Position numbers and translations under genes: made by a program
Shown here: one piece after another, positions 16,290 through 23,718 of the stretch
Layout: each line of letters starts with the position of its first letter
How positions within the stretch are numbered: position 1 is the first letter of the stretch
From: Clostridia bacterium
GTDB taxonomy: Bacteria; Bacillota; Clostridia; TANB77; CAG-508
Length of the DNA stretch: 26,918 nt
NCBI GenBank assembly: GCA_900759015.1
Contig: CAAEUE010000004.1
Coordinates: 1-26,918, forward strand
Direction: 5' to 3'
Notes under the pieces: model-generated
Told to the model about the DNA's origin: nothing
Databases searched by the model: none
Seen by the model: the letters and a program-made list of their open reading frames with translations, nothing else

Positions 16290-16608
16290 TTATACGTTTA
16301 ATTAAACTTAAAATTAATTTTTGATCTGAAACATCCATATCTTTTAACTCATCTGTTATAGTTGTAATAATAGCTTCTGAATCGTCATCAAAGAATTGGT
16401 TAAATAATTGTGTTGGATTAGTATCAATAGCTTTACAAAGTAAAATAATATTATATATGCTGGCATTATATTTACCATTTTCAAATTTTGATAGATATTC
16501 TGGTGTCAAATCACTTTTTTCAGCTACTTCCTCTTGTGTAAATTTTTTACTTTTTCTAATTTGTTTATAAGTATTACCAATAATTTTATTTGCTTCTTTT
16601 AAATCCAT
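16282..16608 (-). CDS. XRE-family helix-turn-helix regulator
   Basis: The 108-aa protein has an N-terminal Cro/C1-type HTH (about residues 7-70), with the recognition region TQEEVAEKSDLTPEYLSKFENG and the family IILLCKAIDTNPTQLF ending. The C-terminal 35 residues are helical (VSDQKLILSLIKRIKK) and could mediate dimerisation. No ligand or peptidase domain is present. Its target is unknown. It has the same layout as the XRE protein at 23169-23498. TAGGAGGA lies 7 bases before the ATG. A TATACT element lies upstream on the minus strand, but no good -35 box goes with it. Confidence 0.85.
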   Translation of the reverse strand: MDLKEANKIIGNTYKQIRKSKKFTQEEVAEKSDLTPEYLSKFENGKYNASIYNIILLCKAIDTNPTQLFNQFFDDDSEAIITTITDELKDMDVSDQKLILSLIKRIKK

Positions 16609-16711
16609 GTGCTATCCTCCTAAAAAATTTATATTAAGTATAACAGCACTTTAAGAATAATTTAATGAACTAAATAATAAAAAACAATTTTTAAATTAAA
16701 CTATAATTAAA

Positions 16712-17422
16712 TTAAATATTCCAACCTTTAATTTTACTTCGTTTTATGGCACCATACATATTTGCTCTTACATGAGGTATTTGTTTAGTCAAATCATATA
16801 ATAATTGTTTTATTTCTTCACGTTTAGATTTACCATCCATTGGACATGCCTTTGGCATAATAGTAATATTATTATTTTTAATAAAACTACGTGTTTGTTT
16901 TTCACTAATATATATTAGTGGTCTTATTAAAGTCATTTTTGACCTATCCATATAAGAGACTGGTGCAAAGGTAGAAATGCTGCCTGTATACAAAATATTC
17001 ATAAGAAATGTTTCTAAAACATCATCTTCATTATGACCTAAAGCGATTTTATTACATCCATGTTCAATTGCAGTAGTGTTTAAAATACCACGTCGCAAAT
17101 TAGCGCAAAGAGAACAAGGATTTTTTTCTTTACGAATGTCAAAAACTATTTCTTTTATATAGCTATCTACAACATATAAGTTTACATCGATTTTTTTACA
17201 TAGTTCGTATAATAAGTTTACATCGAAAAATTCGAAACCAGGATTAACTGATATCGCAATTAAATCGAATTTTTTTGGATAAAATCTTTGTAAGTTTTTA
17301 AGAGCCATTAATAATGTTATAGAATCTTTGCCGCCAGATAATGCTACAGCTATTTTATCACCTTCATCTATCATATGAAATTCTTCAATTGCTTTTCTCA
17401 TTGAACCTAATATTTTTTGCAT
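16712..17422 (-). CDS. ttcA: TtcA-type tRNA 2-thiocytidine synthetase (PP-loop ATPase)
   Basis: The 236-aa protein carries the PP-loop SGGKDS (residues 29-34), a C103-x2-C106 pair in PCSLCANLRRG and a third cysteine, C193, in KACPMDGKSKR. These three cysteines match the iron-sulfur/catalytic set of TtcA, which adenylates and thiolates C32 of certain tRNAs. TilS lacks this cysteine set, and length also favours TtcA-like over TilS. Substrate tRNAs cannot be read from sequence. It is slightly shorter than the E. coli enzyme. AAAGGA precedes the ATG. It diverges from the tRNA-Arg gene and has its own promoter. Confidence 0.85.
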   Translation of the reverse strand: MQKILGSMRKAIEEFHMIDEGDKIAVALSGGKDSITLLMALKNLQRFYPKKFDLIAISVNPGFEFFDVNLLYELCKKIDVNLYVVDSYIKEIVFDIRKEKNPCSLCANLRRGILNTTAIEHGCNKIALGHNEDDVLETFLMNILYTGSISTFAPVSYMDRSKMTLIRPLIYISEKQTRSFIKNNNITIMPKACPMDGKSKREEIKQLLYDLTKQIPHVRANMYGAIKRSKIKGWNI

Positions 17423-17448
17423 AATAAAATCCTTTCTTAACTCTTGTT

Positions 17449-17477
17449 ATTATACCGAAAAAATGGATAAAATTCAA
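17449..17477 (-). promoter_or_regulatory. Sigma-A promoter of ttcA
   Basis: On the minus strand TTGAAT (17472-17477), 17 bases and a perfect TATAAT (17449-17454) stand 26 bases before the ATG. Confidence 0.75.
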
Positions 17478-17504
17478 TACTTTTCAATTTCATGATAAGT
17501 TAGC

Positions 17505-17533
17505 TTGAAAAAAAGCAATAAAATTGATATAAT
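17505..17533 (+). promoter_or_regulatory. Sigma-A promoter of tRNA-Arg and probably tadA
   Basis: TTGAAA (17505-17510), exactly 17 bases and a perfect TATAAT (17528-17533) stand 19 bases before the mature tRNA 5' end. Confidence 0.8.
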
Positions 17534-17552
17534 ACAAAAGTATTAAAAATAT

Positions 17553-17629
17553 GCACTTATAGCTCAGGTGGATAGAGCGCTCCCCTCCTAAGGGAGAGGC
17601 CGCTGGTTCGAATCCAGCTAAGTGCACCA
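17553..17629 (+). tRNA. tRNA-Arg (anticodon CCU, reads AGG)
   Basis: A full 77-base cloverleaf with encoded CCA is present: acceptor GCACTTA/TAAGTGC, D-arm with GCTC/GAGC, anticodon stem CTCCC/GGGAG with loop CTCCTAA (anticodon CCT at 17587-17589), and T-arm GCTGG-TTCGAAT-CCAGC. The discriminator is A. No terminator follows at once, so the transcript probably runs into tadA. Confidence 0.96.
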
Positions 17630-17634
17630 AAAAA

Positions 17635-17664
17635 TAGGGATTTTGAGTAACATCCCTAAATCCC
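17635..17664. repeat. Degenerate REP-like element after tRNA-Arg
   Basis: A GGGATTT (17637-17643) and AAATCCC (17658-17664) inverted repeat encloses GAGTAACATCCCT. It aligns with the second half of the REP-like element at 25969-26026 (AGGGATTTGAGGACGTTCCT). No T-run follows, so it is not an ordinary terminator. Confidence 0.5.
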
Positions 17665-17678
17665 GAATAGGAGAATAT

Positions 17679-18164
17679 ATGGAAGAAAGTATTTTTTTTA
17701 TGAAAGAAGCATTAAAGGAAGCTAAAAAAGCATATATTAGAGGAGAAGTTCCTGTAGGTGCTGTAATTGTAAAAGATGGAAAAATAATTTCGAGAGGGTA
17801 CAATTTAAAAGAAACAAAAAAAGATACTATAAAACATGCAGAAATTATTGCTATAGAAAAGGCAAGTAAAAGAATGAATGCTTGGAGATTAGAAAACTGT
17901 GATATATATGTAACAATGGAACCATGTCCAATGTGTATGGGAGCAATAATTAACTCAAGAATAAGAAAAATTTATTATGGTGTTCCAGATTTTAAAGCAG
18001 GAGCTTGTGGATCTGTTTTAAATTTAACAGAATATAAATTTAATCACATACCACAGTATGAAAAAAACATATTGGAAGATGAATGTAAAAGTATATTGCA
18101 AAATTTTTTTAAAGAATTAAGAGAAAAAAAGAAAAGTAATAGAGGTGTGGATATTGAAAATTAA
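17679..18164 (+). CDS. tadA: tRNA adenosine(34) deaminase TadA
   Basis: This 161-aa zinc deaminase converts A34 to inosine in tRNA-Arg(ACG) so it can read CGU, CGC and CGA. It has the catalytic HAE motif (His53, Glu55) and the zinc pair PCPMC (Cys83, Cys86), with the N-terminal helix and GEVPVGAVIV strand of TadA. The ATG at 17679 is chosen because AGGAG precedes it by 5 bases. A longer in-frame reading from 17622 would run into the tRNA gene and the REP-like element. It is the first protein gene of the tadA-ffs-dnaX-ybaB-recR order seen in Bacillus. Confidence 0.94.
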   Translation: MEESIFFMKEALKEAKKAYIRGEVPVGAVIVKDGKIISRGYNLKETKKDTIKHAEIIAIEKASKRMNAWRLENCDIYVTMEPCPMCMGAIINSRIRKIYYGVPDFKAGACGSVLNLTEYKFNHIPQYEKNILEDECKSILQNFFKELREKKKSNRGVDIEN

Positions 18165-18897
18165 TGAATTAAAAAATAAAAAGATAATTCACATATGTAT
18201 AATATTAGCAATTATAGTAATAATTTTTGTTGTGGCTGGCATTATAATGTTAAGATATCAAGTTGAAGGCGAAACAAATTTACCTTTTCAATTATCAAGA
18301 ATGATAGTTGTAAGTACTGCAGAGAGCAATGAAATAGAAGCTGTACCAGACACTAAATGGAATTTTAGTGTAAGTCAAAATAATGATATATATTTAGAGA
18401 TTCAAAAGAATAATGAATATACAAAAAGTGCTAATATAAAAAATATTACATTTGAAAATTTCAATGTGGAAAAAAATAGTGGTGTAGAAAATATTAAAAT
18501 ATATAGAGCTAATTCTGAAGGAAAAATAGTAGAAGATGAAGCTCATTTAGTTAATAATTCATTAACATATAAAGGAGCAAAAGAAACAAATTTAGATGAA
18601 TTAGAAATTTCAAATCAAGGAAGTATTGTTTTATTACGTTCAGTTAATCAAAATGTATGTGAAGTAAGAAATAATGATGAAAGTATAATACATGATGGAA
18701 CATTACTTGCAAAGGGAAATGTAAATCCAGAAGATTTAAATTACAAATTAACTTTTGATATTATAATTGAGACAACTAGAAATATTAAATATAAAGGAAC
18801 TATATCAATAGATTTACCAACTGGAGATATTCAAACACAAGGAAAATCACAAATAGAAAAGACAGATTTTAGTGATGTAATTTTTAAAAGAATGTAA
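18154..18897 (+). CDS. Membrane-anchored protein of unknown function
   Basis: The product has a basic N-terminus, one membrane segment (about residues 12-33) and a roughly 210-residue outward-facing domain rich in beta-type strands, Asn and acidic residues. TTG at 18154 is the preferred start: GAGGTG lies 6 bases upstream, giving 247 aa, and it overlaps the tadA stop by 11 bases. GTG at 18145 is a weaker alternative. A single cysteine (in NQNVCEVRN) and a GTISIDLPTGDIQTQGKSQ segment stand out. No family was recognised. The overlap with tadA implies co-translation, but the function need not be linked. Another reading could be a divergent type-IV-pilin-like or sporulation surface protein, without real support. 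Confidence 0.75.
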   Translation: MKINELKNKKIIHICIILAIIVIIFVVAGIIMLRYQVEGETNLPFQLSRMIVVSTAESNEIEAVPDTKWNFSVSQNNDIYLEIQKNNEYTKSANIKNITFENFNVEKNSGVENIKIYRANSEGKIVEDEAHLVNNSLTYKGAKETNLDELEISNQGSIVLLRSVNQNVCEVRNNDESIIHDGTLLAKGNVNPEDLNYKLTFDIIIETTRNIKYKGTISIDLPTGDIQTQGKSQIEKTDFSDVIFKRM

Positions 18898-18903
18898 AAT
18901 GTC

Positions 18904-18932
18904 TTGCTAAAATATAAGAAAGCATATATAAT
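18904..18932 (+). promoter_or_regulatory. Probable sigma-A promoter of ffs
   Basis: TTGCTA (18904-18909), 17 bases and TATAAT (18927-18932) would start RNA near 18939, about 20 bases upstream of the SRP RNA stem. Confidence 0.55.
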
Positions 18933-18960
18933 AACAACGGATATAAAATAAAGTTACGAT

Positions 18961-19080
18961 GTTTAGCCTTTGTATGGAGGGCAATCCCAATAAAAAGCTA
19001 TGAACCTTGTCAGGTCCGGAAGGAAGCAGCAATAAGTAGTGTATTTATGTGGGTAATTGCTTTCCATAGAGAGGCTAAAC
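18961..19080 (+). ncRNA. ffs: Signal recognition particle RNA (small cytoplasmic RNA)
   Basis: The conserved apical domain is unmistakable: GAACCTTGTCAGGTCCGGAA then GGAAGCAGCA. The ends form a closing stem, GTTTAGCCT (18961-18969) with AGGCTAAAC (19072-19080). The roughly 120-base size suggests a single long hairpin without the Alu domain of Bacillus scRNA. It binds Ffh for co-translational targeting. Its position directly before dnaX is as in Bacillus. Confidence 0.93.
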
Positions 19081-19103
19081 TTAAATTAAAGGGAAGTGGT
19101 AAA

Positions 19104-20723
19104 ATGGCATATACAGCATTATACAGAAAATTTAGACCCTTAACTTTTGATGAAATTGTGGGGCAAGAACATATTACTAAAACTTTAAAAAATCAATTAA
19201 TAGCTGGACGAGTTGGACATGCATATTTGTTTAATGGATGTAGGGGAACAGGAAAAACTTCAGCTGCTAAAATATTAGCAAGAGCAGTTAATTGTTTAAA
19301 TCCAAAAAATGGAGAACCATGTAATGAATGCGAAATATGTAAGGCTGCACTTTCTGGTTCTTTAACAGATATTGTAGAAATGGATGCTGCATCAAATAAT
19401 AGTGTTGAAGATATAAGATTAATAAGAGATGAAGTTAACTTTTTACCAACTCTGGCAAAATATAGAGTATATATAATAGACGAGGTTCACATGTTATCTA
19501 CGGGAGCATTTAATGCTTTGTTAAAAACATTAGAGGAACCACCAGCACATGTTAAATTTATATTGGCGACAACAGAACCTCAAAAATTGCCAGCAACTAT
19601 TTTATCAAGATGTCAAAGATTTGACTTTAAAAAAATCTCATTAGAAAACATTGTAAAAAGATTAAAAATTGTATGTGAATCTAGCAAAATAGATGCAGAT
19701 GAAAATGCATTAAAAATTGTAGCTTCTTTGTCAGAAGGGGCAATGAGAGATGCATTAAGTATTTTGGAAAGATGTCTACAAGATGGGGATAATGAGATAA
19801 ATGAAGATAAAGTAAAAGAGCTAGTAGGAATACCTAAGTTAAGCTATATAGAAGAAATTGTGGGAAGTGTCTTAGAAAAAAATATTGATAATTGCCTAAA
19901 AACACTAAAAACCGTAATTAATGAGGGAAAAGATCAAAATAACTTCTTATGGGAAGTAATAAAATATGTAAAAGATGTTTTATTATATAAAGTAACAGGG
20001 GAAACAGGGATTTATAGTGAGGCTGAAAAACAAAAGTTAAAAGAACTTGCAGATAAATCTAGCAAAGAAGAATTAGTTCATTTAATTTATCAATTGTCAG
20101 ATTTAGAAAATGATATGAAATGGTCTTCTCAAAAGACAATAATGTTAGAGGCAGGATTTATAAAATTATGTGATTCAAATAAAGGAAATATAATGCAAAT
20201 TCCTGCAGATATTTCAAATAATCAAAATGTAAATAATAACGAATTACAAGAATTGCAAAGAAGATTATTTAGGATAGAAAATTTTTTAAGTCAAGCTGAA
20301 AAGAATAGAATTGTTAATGGAAACAATACAGAAGTAAGAAAAGAATCTACAGCAGTAAAAAAAGTAGAAAGAAAACCATTAACGCCAGAAGAATTAAAAA
20401 ATAATGCATTTTGGAAAGATATTGTTGGAAAATTTAAAACTGAAGGAAAAATGGGGCTATATACGAATTTATTAAATACAAATATTTCCGAAATAAATGA
20501 TATGACAGTAGGAATTAATTTTAATAATGGACTAAAGCCACTAGCAAAAGGAATTTTAGAAAAACCAGAAAATATGCAAGCCATAACTAAAGAAGTATCA
20601 ATGGCTTTTGGAAAAGAAATGAAAGTAAAATTAATAGATAATCATGTGGAGGCTAAACCAACAAAATCAGAATTCGAAAATTTAGTAGAAGGTTTAGATA
20701 TTCCAATAGATATAATAGAATAA
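19104..20723 (+). CDS. dnaX: DNA polymerase III gamma/tau subunit
   Basis: This is the clamp-loader ATPase. It has Walker A GCRGTGKT (residues 45-52), a zinc module with C64, C73, C76 and C79, Walker B DEVHML, the SRC sensor LSRCQRFDFK, and a C-terminal tau-like domain after a polar linker (about 385-430). ATG 19104 (MAYTALYRKFRPLTF) is the start. A longer ORF from 19047 begins inside the SRP RNA and is not real. The upstream GGGAAGTGG is a weak ribosome binding site. An A7 run at codons 419-420 could allow a -1 slip to a 433-residue gamma-like form. Full length is 539 aa. Confidence 0.95.
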   Translation: MAYTALYRKFRPLTFDEIVGQEHITKTLKNQLIAGRVGHAYLFNGCRGTGKTSAAKILARAVNCLNPKNGEPCNECEICKAALSGSLTDIVEMDAASNNSVEDIRLIRDEVNFLPTLAKYRVYIIDEVHMLSTGAFNALLKTLEEPPAHVKFILATTEPQKLPATILSRCQRFDFKKISLENIVKRLKIVCESSKIDADENALKIVASLSEGAMRDALSILERCLQDGDNEINEDKVKELVGIPKLSYIEEIVGSVLEKNIDNCLKTLKTVINEGKDQNNFLWEVIKYVKDVLLYKVTGETGIYSEAEKQKLKELADKSSKEELVHLIYQLSDLENDMKWSSQKTIMLEAGFIKLCDSNKGNIMQIPADISNNQNVNNNELQELQRRLFRIENFLSQAEKNRIVNGNNTEVRKESTAVKKVERKPLTPEELKNNAFWKDIVGKFKTEGKMGLYTNLLNTNISEINDMTVGINFNNGLKPLAKGILEKPENMQAITKEVSMAFGKEMKVKLIDNHVEAKPTKSEFENLVEGLDIPIDIIE

Positions 20724-20740
20724 AATTAGGAGGTATAATT

Positions 20741-21085
20741 ATGGCAAGACGTGGAGGATTTCCAGGAGGAATGGGAGGATTCGGAGGAATGAACCTAAAT
20801 AATTTAATGAAAGAAGCAAAAAAGATGCAAGCTGATTTGGAGAAGACACAAACAGAAATTGCAGCTAAAGAATTTGAGAGTACAGCAGGAGGAGGAGCTA
20901 TAACTGTAAAAGTAAGCGGAAAGAAAGTTATTAAAGAAATAAAATTAAATAAAGATATAGTAGATCCAGATGATGTAGAAATGTTACAAGATTTAATTAT
21001 AACATGTGTAAATGATGCGTTAAGTAAAGTGGATAGTGCAACAGAACAACAAATGGGAAAATTTAATATACCAGGAATAATGTAA
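20741..21085 (+). CDS. ybaB: YbaB/EbfC nucleoid-associated protein
   Basis: The 114-aa protein has a Gly-rich, Met-rich start (RRGGFPGGMGGFGGM), then the family segment NLMKEAKKMQADLEKTQ and the strand-rich core ITVKVSGKKVIKEIKL. These small dimers bind DNA broadly and are encoded between dnaX and recR in most bacteria. The Gly-rich head of about 17 residues is common in clostridial members. AGGAGG lies 8 bases upstream. It is 17 bases after dnaX and 9 bases before recR. Confidence 0.95.
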   Translation: MARRGGFPGGMGGFGGMNLNNLMKEAKKMQADLEKTQTEIAAKEFESTAGGGAITVKVSGKKVIKEIKLNKDIVDPDDVEMLQDLIITCVNDALSKVDSATEQQMGKFNIPGIM

Positions 21086-21094
21086 GGAGTAAAA

Positions 21095-21694
21095 ATGTCT
21101 ATATATTCACCATCAATAGAAAAATTAATAGAAAATTTTGAAAGATTACCTAGTATCGGAAATAAAACAGCAACAAGACTTGCTTTTTATATGCTAAACT
21201 GCAGTGATGAAGTCGCAGAGGAATTTGTAAAATCCATACAAGAAGCAAGAAAAAATTTAAAGTATTGTTCTGTATGTTTTAATATTTCTGATACTGACCC
21301 ATGTTTTATTTGTGCAAATCCCAAAAGAGATAAATCAACTATTTGTGTTGTAGAAGATGTTAAAGACATTATTGCTATGGAAAAAACACATGAGTACAAA
21401 GGAGTTTACCATGTTTTACATGGTTCGATTTCACCAATGAATGGTGTAGGACCTGATGATATAAAAATAAAAGAGCTTTTAACAAGATTACAAACTGGAG
21501 AAGTAAAAGAAGTAATTTTGGCAACAAACCCAAGAGTAGAAGGGGAAGCAACAGCTATGTATTTGTCTAAGTTAATAAAACCATTAGGAATTAAAGTTAC
21601 AAGAATTGCAAGAGGAATTCCAATAGGTGGAGACCTAGAATATACAGATGAAATTACTTTGTTACAAGCTTTAGAAGGACGTATGGAAATATGA
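21095..21694 (+). CDS. recR: Recombination mediator RecR
   Basis: This 199-aa protein of standard length has a helix-hairpin-helix (ENFERLPSIGNKTATRLAF), a four-cysteine zinc finger (C58, C61, C70, C73) and a Toprim domain (TICVVEDVKDIIAMEKT then YHVLHGSISPMNGVGPDD). It helps RecO and RecF load RecA on gapped DNA. AAGGAG precedes the ATG. The stop overlaps the truA start as ATGA. Confidence 0.97.
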   Translation: MSIYSPSIEKLIENFERLPSIGNKTATRLAFYMLNCSDEVAEEFVKSIQEARKNLKYCSVCFNISDTDPCFICANPKRDKSTICVVEDVKDIIAMEKTHEYKGVYHVLHGSISPMNGVGPDDIKIKELLTRLQTGEVKEVILATNPRVEGEATAMYLSKLIKPLGIKVTRIARGIPIGGDLEYTDEITLLQALEGRMEI

Positions 21695-22428
21695 GAAATA
21701 TCAAATTAACTATAGAATATGATGGAAAAGAATTTAATGGTTGGCAAAAGCAACCAAATAAATTAAATATACAAGGTACTATAGAAAAAGTTATTTCCGA
21801 CATAACAAAAGAAGAGATAGAACTTGTAGGTTCTGGAAGAACAGATGCAGGAGTACATGCGCTAGGACAAGTTGCAAATTTTAAGACTAATTCTAATATT
21901 CCGATAGAAAAATTTGCAATAGCTATAAATTCTAGATTAAAAAAATCTATTGTTATAAAAAAAGCGGAAGAAGTTCCAGATAGATTTCATAGTAGATATA
22001 ATTGCAAACAAAAGACATATAGATATGTAATTAATAATTCTGAAACAGGAAGTGCAATTTATAGAAATTTAGAATATAATATAAAAATGCCATTAGATGT
22101 AAATAAGATGCAAGAAGCAGCAAATTACTTTGTTGGAGAGCATGATTTTGCAGGTTTTAAAGCAAGTGGTACAAGTAGCAAAAGTAGTGTAAGAATAATA
22201 TATTCAGCTAAAGTTATTAAAGATAATGAGCGAATTGCTATAGAACTAACTGGTAATGGATTTTTATACAATATGGTGAGAATAATAGCTGGAACATTAG
22301 TAGAGGTTGGTTTGGGAAAAATAAAACCTGAAGAAATAAAGAAAATAATTGAATCAAAAGATAGACAAAAAGCGGGTAAAACGCTACCACCTTATGGTTT
22401 ATATTTAGTAGAAGTTAACTATAATTAG
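21691..22428 (+). CDS. truA: tRNA pseudouridine(38-40) synthase TruA
   Basis: This 245-aa synthase forms pseudouridine at positions 38-40 of tRNA anticodon arms. The catalytic Asp52 is in GSGRTDAGVHALGQ. The N-terminal IEYDGKEFNGWQ and the later FLYNMVRIIAGTLVEVG motifs are typical. It overlaps recR by 4 bases, so translation is coupled. An ATG at the overlap is the only sensible start. Confidence 0.95.
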   Translation: MRNIKLTIEYDGKEFNGWQKQPNKLNIQGTIEKVISDITKEEIELVGSGRTDAGVHALGQVANFKTNSNIPIEKFAIAINSRLKKSIVIKKAEEVPDRFHSRYNCKQKTYRYVINNSETGSAIYRNLEYNIKMPLDVNKMQEAANYFVGEHDFAGFKASGTSSKSSVRIIYSAKVIKDNERIAIELTGNGFLYNMVRIIAGTLVEVGLGKIKPEEIKKIIESKDRQKAGKTLPPYGLYLVEVNYN

Positions 22429-22512
22429 TAACAAAATAAATAAACATTCATAATATATATAAAGTTAGAAAATGAGGCTTCAAAGAGAACATTGAAAGGA
22501 TTGAAGTGTATT

Positions 22513-22917
22513 ATGAATGTTTTATTAATATTTTTTGCGATACCACTTGCTGTAGTAGTAATATCAATAGCATTAGAAAAGCTTTTAGATTGTCCTATAC
22601 TTGTTGCGGCAATAATATTTTCTATATTACTTTTAATTGCGGTTATATTTTCTAGTACTTTATTTTTTATTTTAACCGTGATATATACAATATTATCTTT
22701 CTTAGCTGCATGGATTAGCAAATATATTTGTAGGGTTATTCGAAATTTAAGAAATTGTAGTAATGTGTGTTATGATAATTGTGATAATGGAAACAATAAT
22801 GAAAATAATAATCAAGTTTTAACTGTAAATGGAAGAGTAAGAGTGTTGGATTCAAATAATAACAATAATAATCAAAATAATTCTGGAACATTCTGTGGAT
22901 GTTATAGAAGGAGATAA
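22513..22917 (+). CDS. Small membrane protein with Asn/Cys-rich tail, unknown function
   Basis: The product has two to three hydrophobic segments in its first 75 residues. A cytoplasmic-looking or exposed tail follows with six cysteines (CRV, NCSNVC, DNC and a final FCGC) and two asparagine runs, ending in three arginines. The start is uncertain: ATG 22513 gives 134 aa with AAAGGA 12 bases upstream, while in-frame TTG at 22492 or 22501 is possible. No family was recognised. It lies between truA and rqcP on the same strand, 14 bases before rqcP. The tail composition recalls spore coat or metal-binding proteins, but this is not evidence of function. Confidence 0.65.
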   Translation: MNVLLIFFAIPLAVVVISIALEKLLDCPILVAAIIFSILLLIAVIFSSTLFFILTVIYTILSFLAAWISKYICRVIRNLRNCSNVCYDNCDNGNNNENNNQVLTVNGRVRVLDSNNNNNNQNNSGTFCGCYRRR

Positions 22918-22931
22918 ATAAGGAGTTTTTT

Positions 22932-23168
22932 ATGAGAATAGATAAATTTTTAAAAGTAGCAAGAGTTATAAAAAGAAGAACAATAGCAAATGAAATGGCT
23001 GATAAAGGAAGAATATTTGTAAATGAAAAACAAGTAAAACCAAGTTATGAAGTAAAAATAGGAGATATAGTAGAAATAAAATTTGGAGAGAAAATATCTA
23101 AATTTAGGATTATAGAAATTCCAAAAACGCAAGGAAAAAATATGCCGGAGATGATAGAATTATTATAA
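22932..23168 (+). CDS. rqcP: S4-domain RNA-binding protein RqcP
   Basis: The 78-aa protein is one S4 domain (MRIDKFLKVARVIKRRTIANEMADKGRI) followed by the IGDIVEIKFGEK strand, as in YabO/RqcP. RqcP binds stalled large ribosomal subunits with RqcH and supports poly-alanine tailing in ribosome quality control. It is slightly shorter than the Bacillus protein at the C-terminus. AAGGAG precedes the ATG by 7 bases. The stop directly abuts the stop of the convergent XRE gene with no gap and no separate terminator. Confidence 0.88.
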   Translation: MRIDKFLKVARVIKRRTIANEMADKGRIFVNEKQVKPSYEVKIGDIVEIKFGEKISKFRIIEIPKTQGKNMPEMIELL

Positions 23169-23498
23169 TTAATTCCCATCTTCGGCTATTGTTTTTGCAA
23201 TATTATAAATAAGTCTTTGCTTTTCAGGAGAACATTTTGCTAAAAGCTTTTTGAAATCTTCTTCTAAATATGATTCTGAATTTTCTGAACTTCCAGACAA
23301 AATATAACCTTCTGAAACATCTAATAATTCACAAACTTGAGTTAATCTATTTAAATTTAAGTGAGAATGACCACGTTCCACTCTACTTAAGAAAGCAACA
23401 GAAACATCTAACTGTTCTGCTAAATTTTCTTGAGTCATATTTTTAGCAAGTCGTGCTCTTTTTAATCTTTCACCAATTATAGAATAATCTAAAGCCAT
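23169..23498 (-). CDS. XRE-family helix-turn-helix regulator
   Basis: The 109-aa protein has a Cro/C1-type HTH (GERLKRARLAKNMTQENLAE, then VSVAFLSRVERGHSHLNLNRL) and a helical C-terminus (CSPEKQRLIYNIAKTIAE). The start MALDYSIIGERL at 23498 is preferred to an upstream in-frame start at 23537 because AGGAGGAG lies 5-8 bases before it. It is divergent from pflB, and the inverted repeat in the pflB promoter is a reasonable but unproven target. It resembles the XRE protein at 16282-16608 in size and layout. Small SinR-like regulators are another comparison. Confidence 0.85.
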   Translation of the reverse strand: MALDYSIIGERLKRARLAKNMTQENLAEQLDVSVAFLSRVERGHSHLNLNRLTQVCELLDVSEGYILSGSSENSESYLEEDFKKLLAKCSPEKQRLIYNIAKTIAEDGN

Positions 23499-23643
23499 AG
23501 TGCTCCTCCTAATAATTTTGTAAACACAATATAGCATTTATATAAATCTGCTAGAAGAAACTATAAAGTAAATATTAACTAATAAATTGATAATATTTTT
23601 TTCAAAATTACGATAAATTATTCTGAAATTTTTATGAAATTTA

Positions 23644-23672
23644 TTGATAACTATTATCACTTATGTTATGAT
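23644..23672 (+). promoter_or_regulatory. pflB promoter with overlapping inverted repeat
   Basis: TTGATA (23644-23649), 17 bases and TATGAT (23667-23672) form the promoter. A perfect inverted repeat, TGATAA-CTA-TTATCA (23645-23659), covers the -35 box and half the spacer and would block polymerase if bound. The transcript would begin near 23679 with a small hairpin, GCCTA-AAAA-TAGGC (23682-23695). The pattern is not the usual Rex site. Confidence 0.6.
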
Positions 23673-23718
23673 GATATAGGAGCCTAAAAATAGGCAAAAA
23701 TATATCAGGAGGTATGTT

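Noticed and set aside
17622..17678. An N-terminal extension of tadA
   Set aside because: It overlaps the tRNA-Arg 3' end and the REP-like element. AGGAG marks the start at 17679.
19047..19103. An N-terminal extension of dnaX
   Set aside because: It starts inside the SRP RNA closing stem. Family similarity and the plausible start begin at 19104.
22425..22721. Minus-strand 98-aa ORF opposite the membrane protein
   Set aside because: No ribosome binding site is present, and it is antisense to the better-supported plus-strand membrane protein.
23575..23643. Repeated AAATTT motifs as a short repeat array upstream of pflB
   Set aside because: They are too short and expected by chance in DNA this AT-rich. 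No regular spacing is seen.
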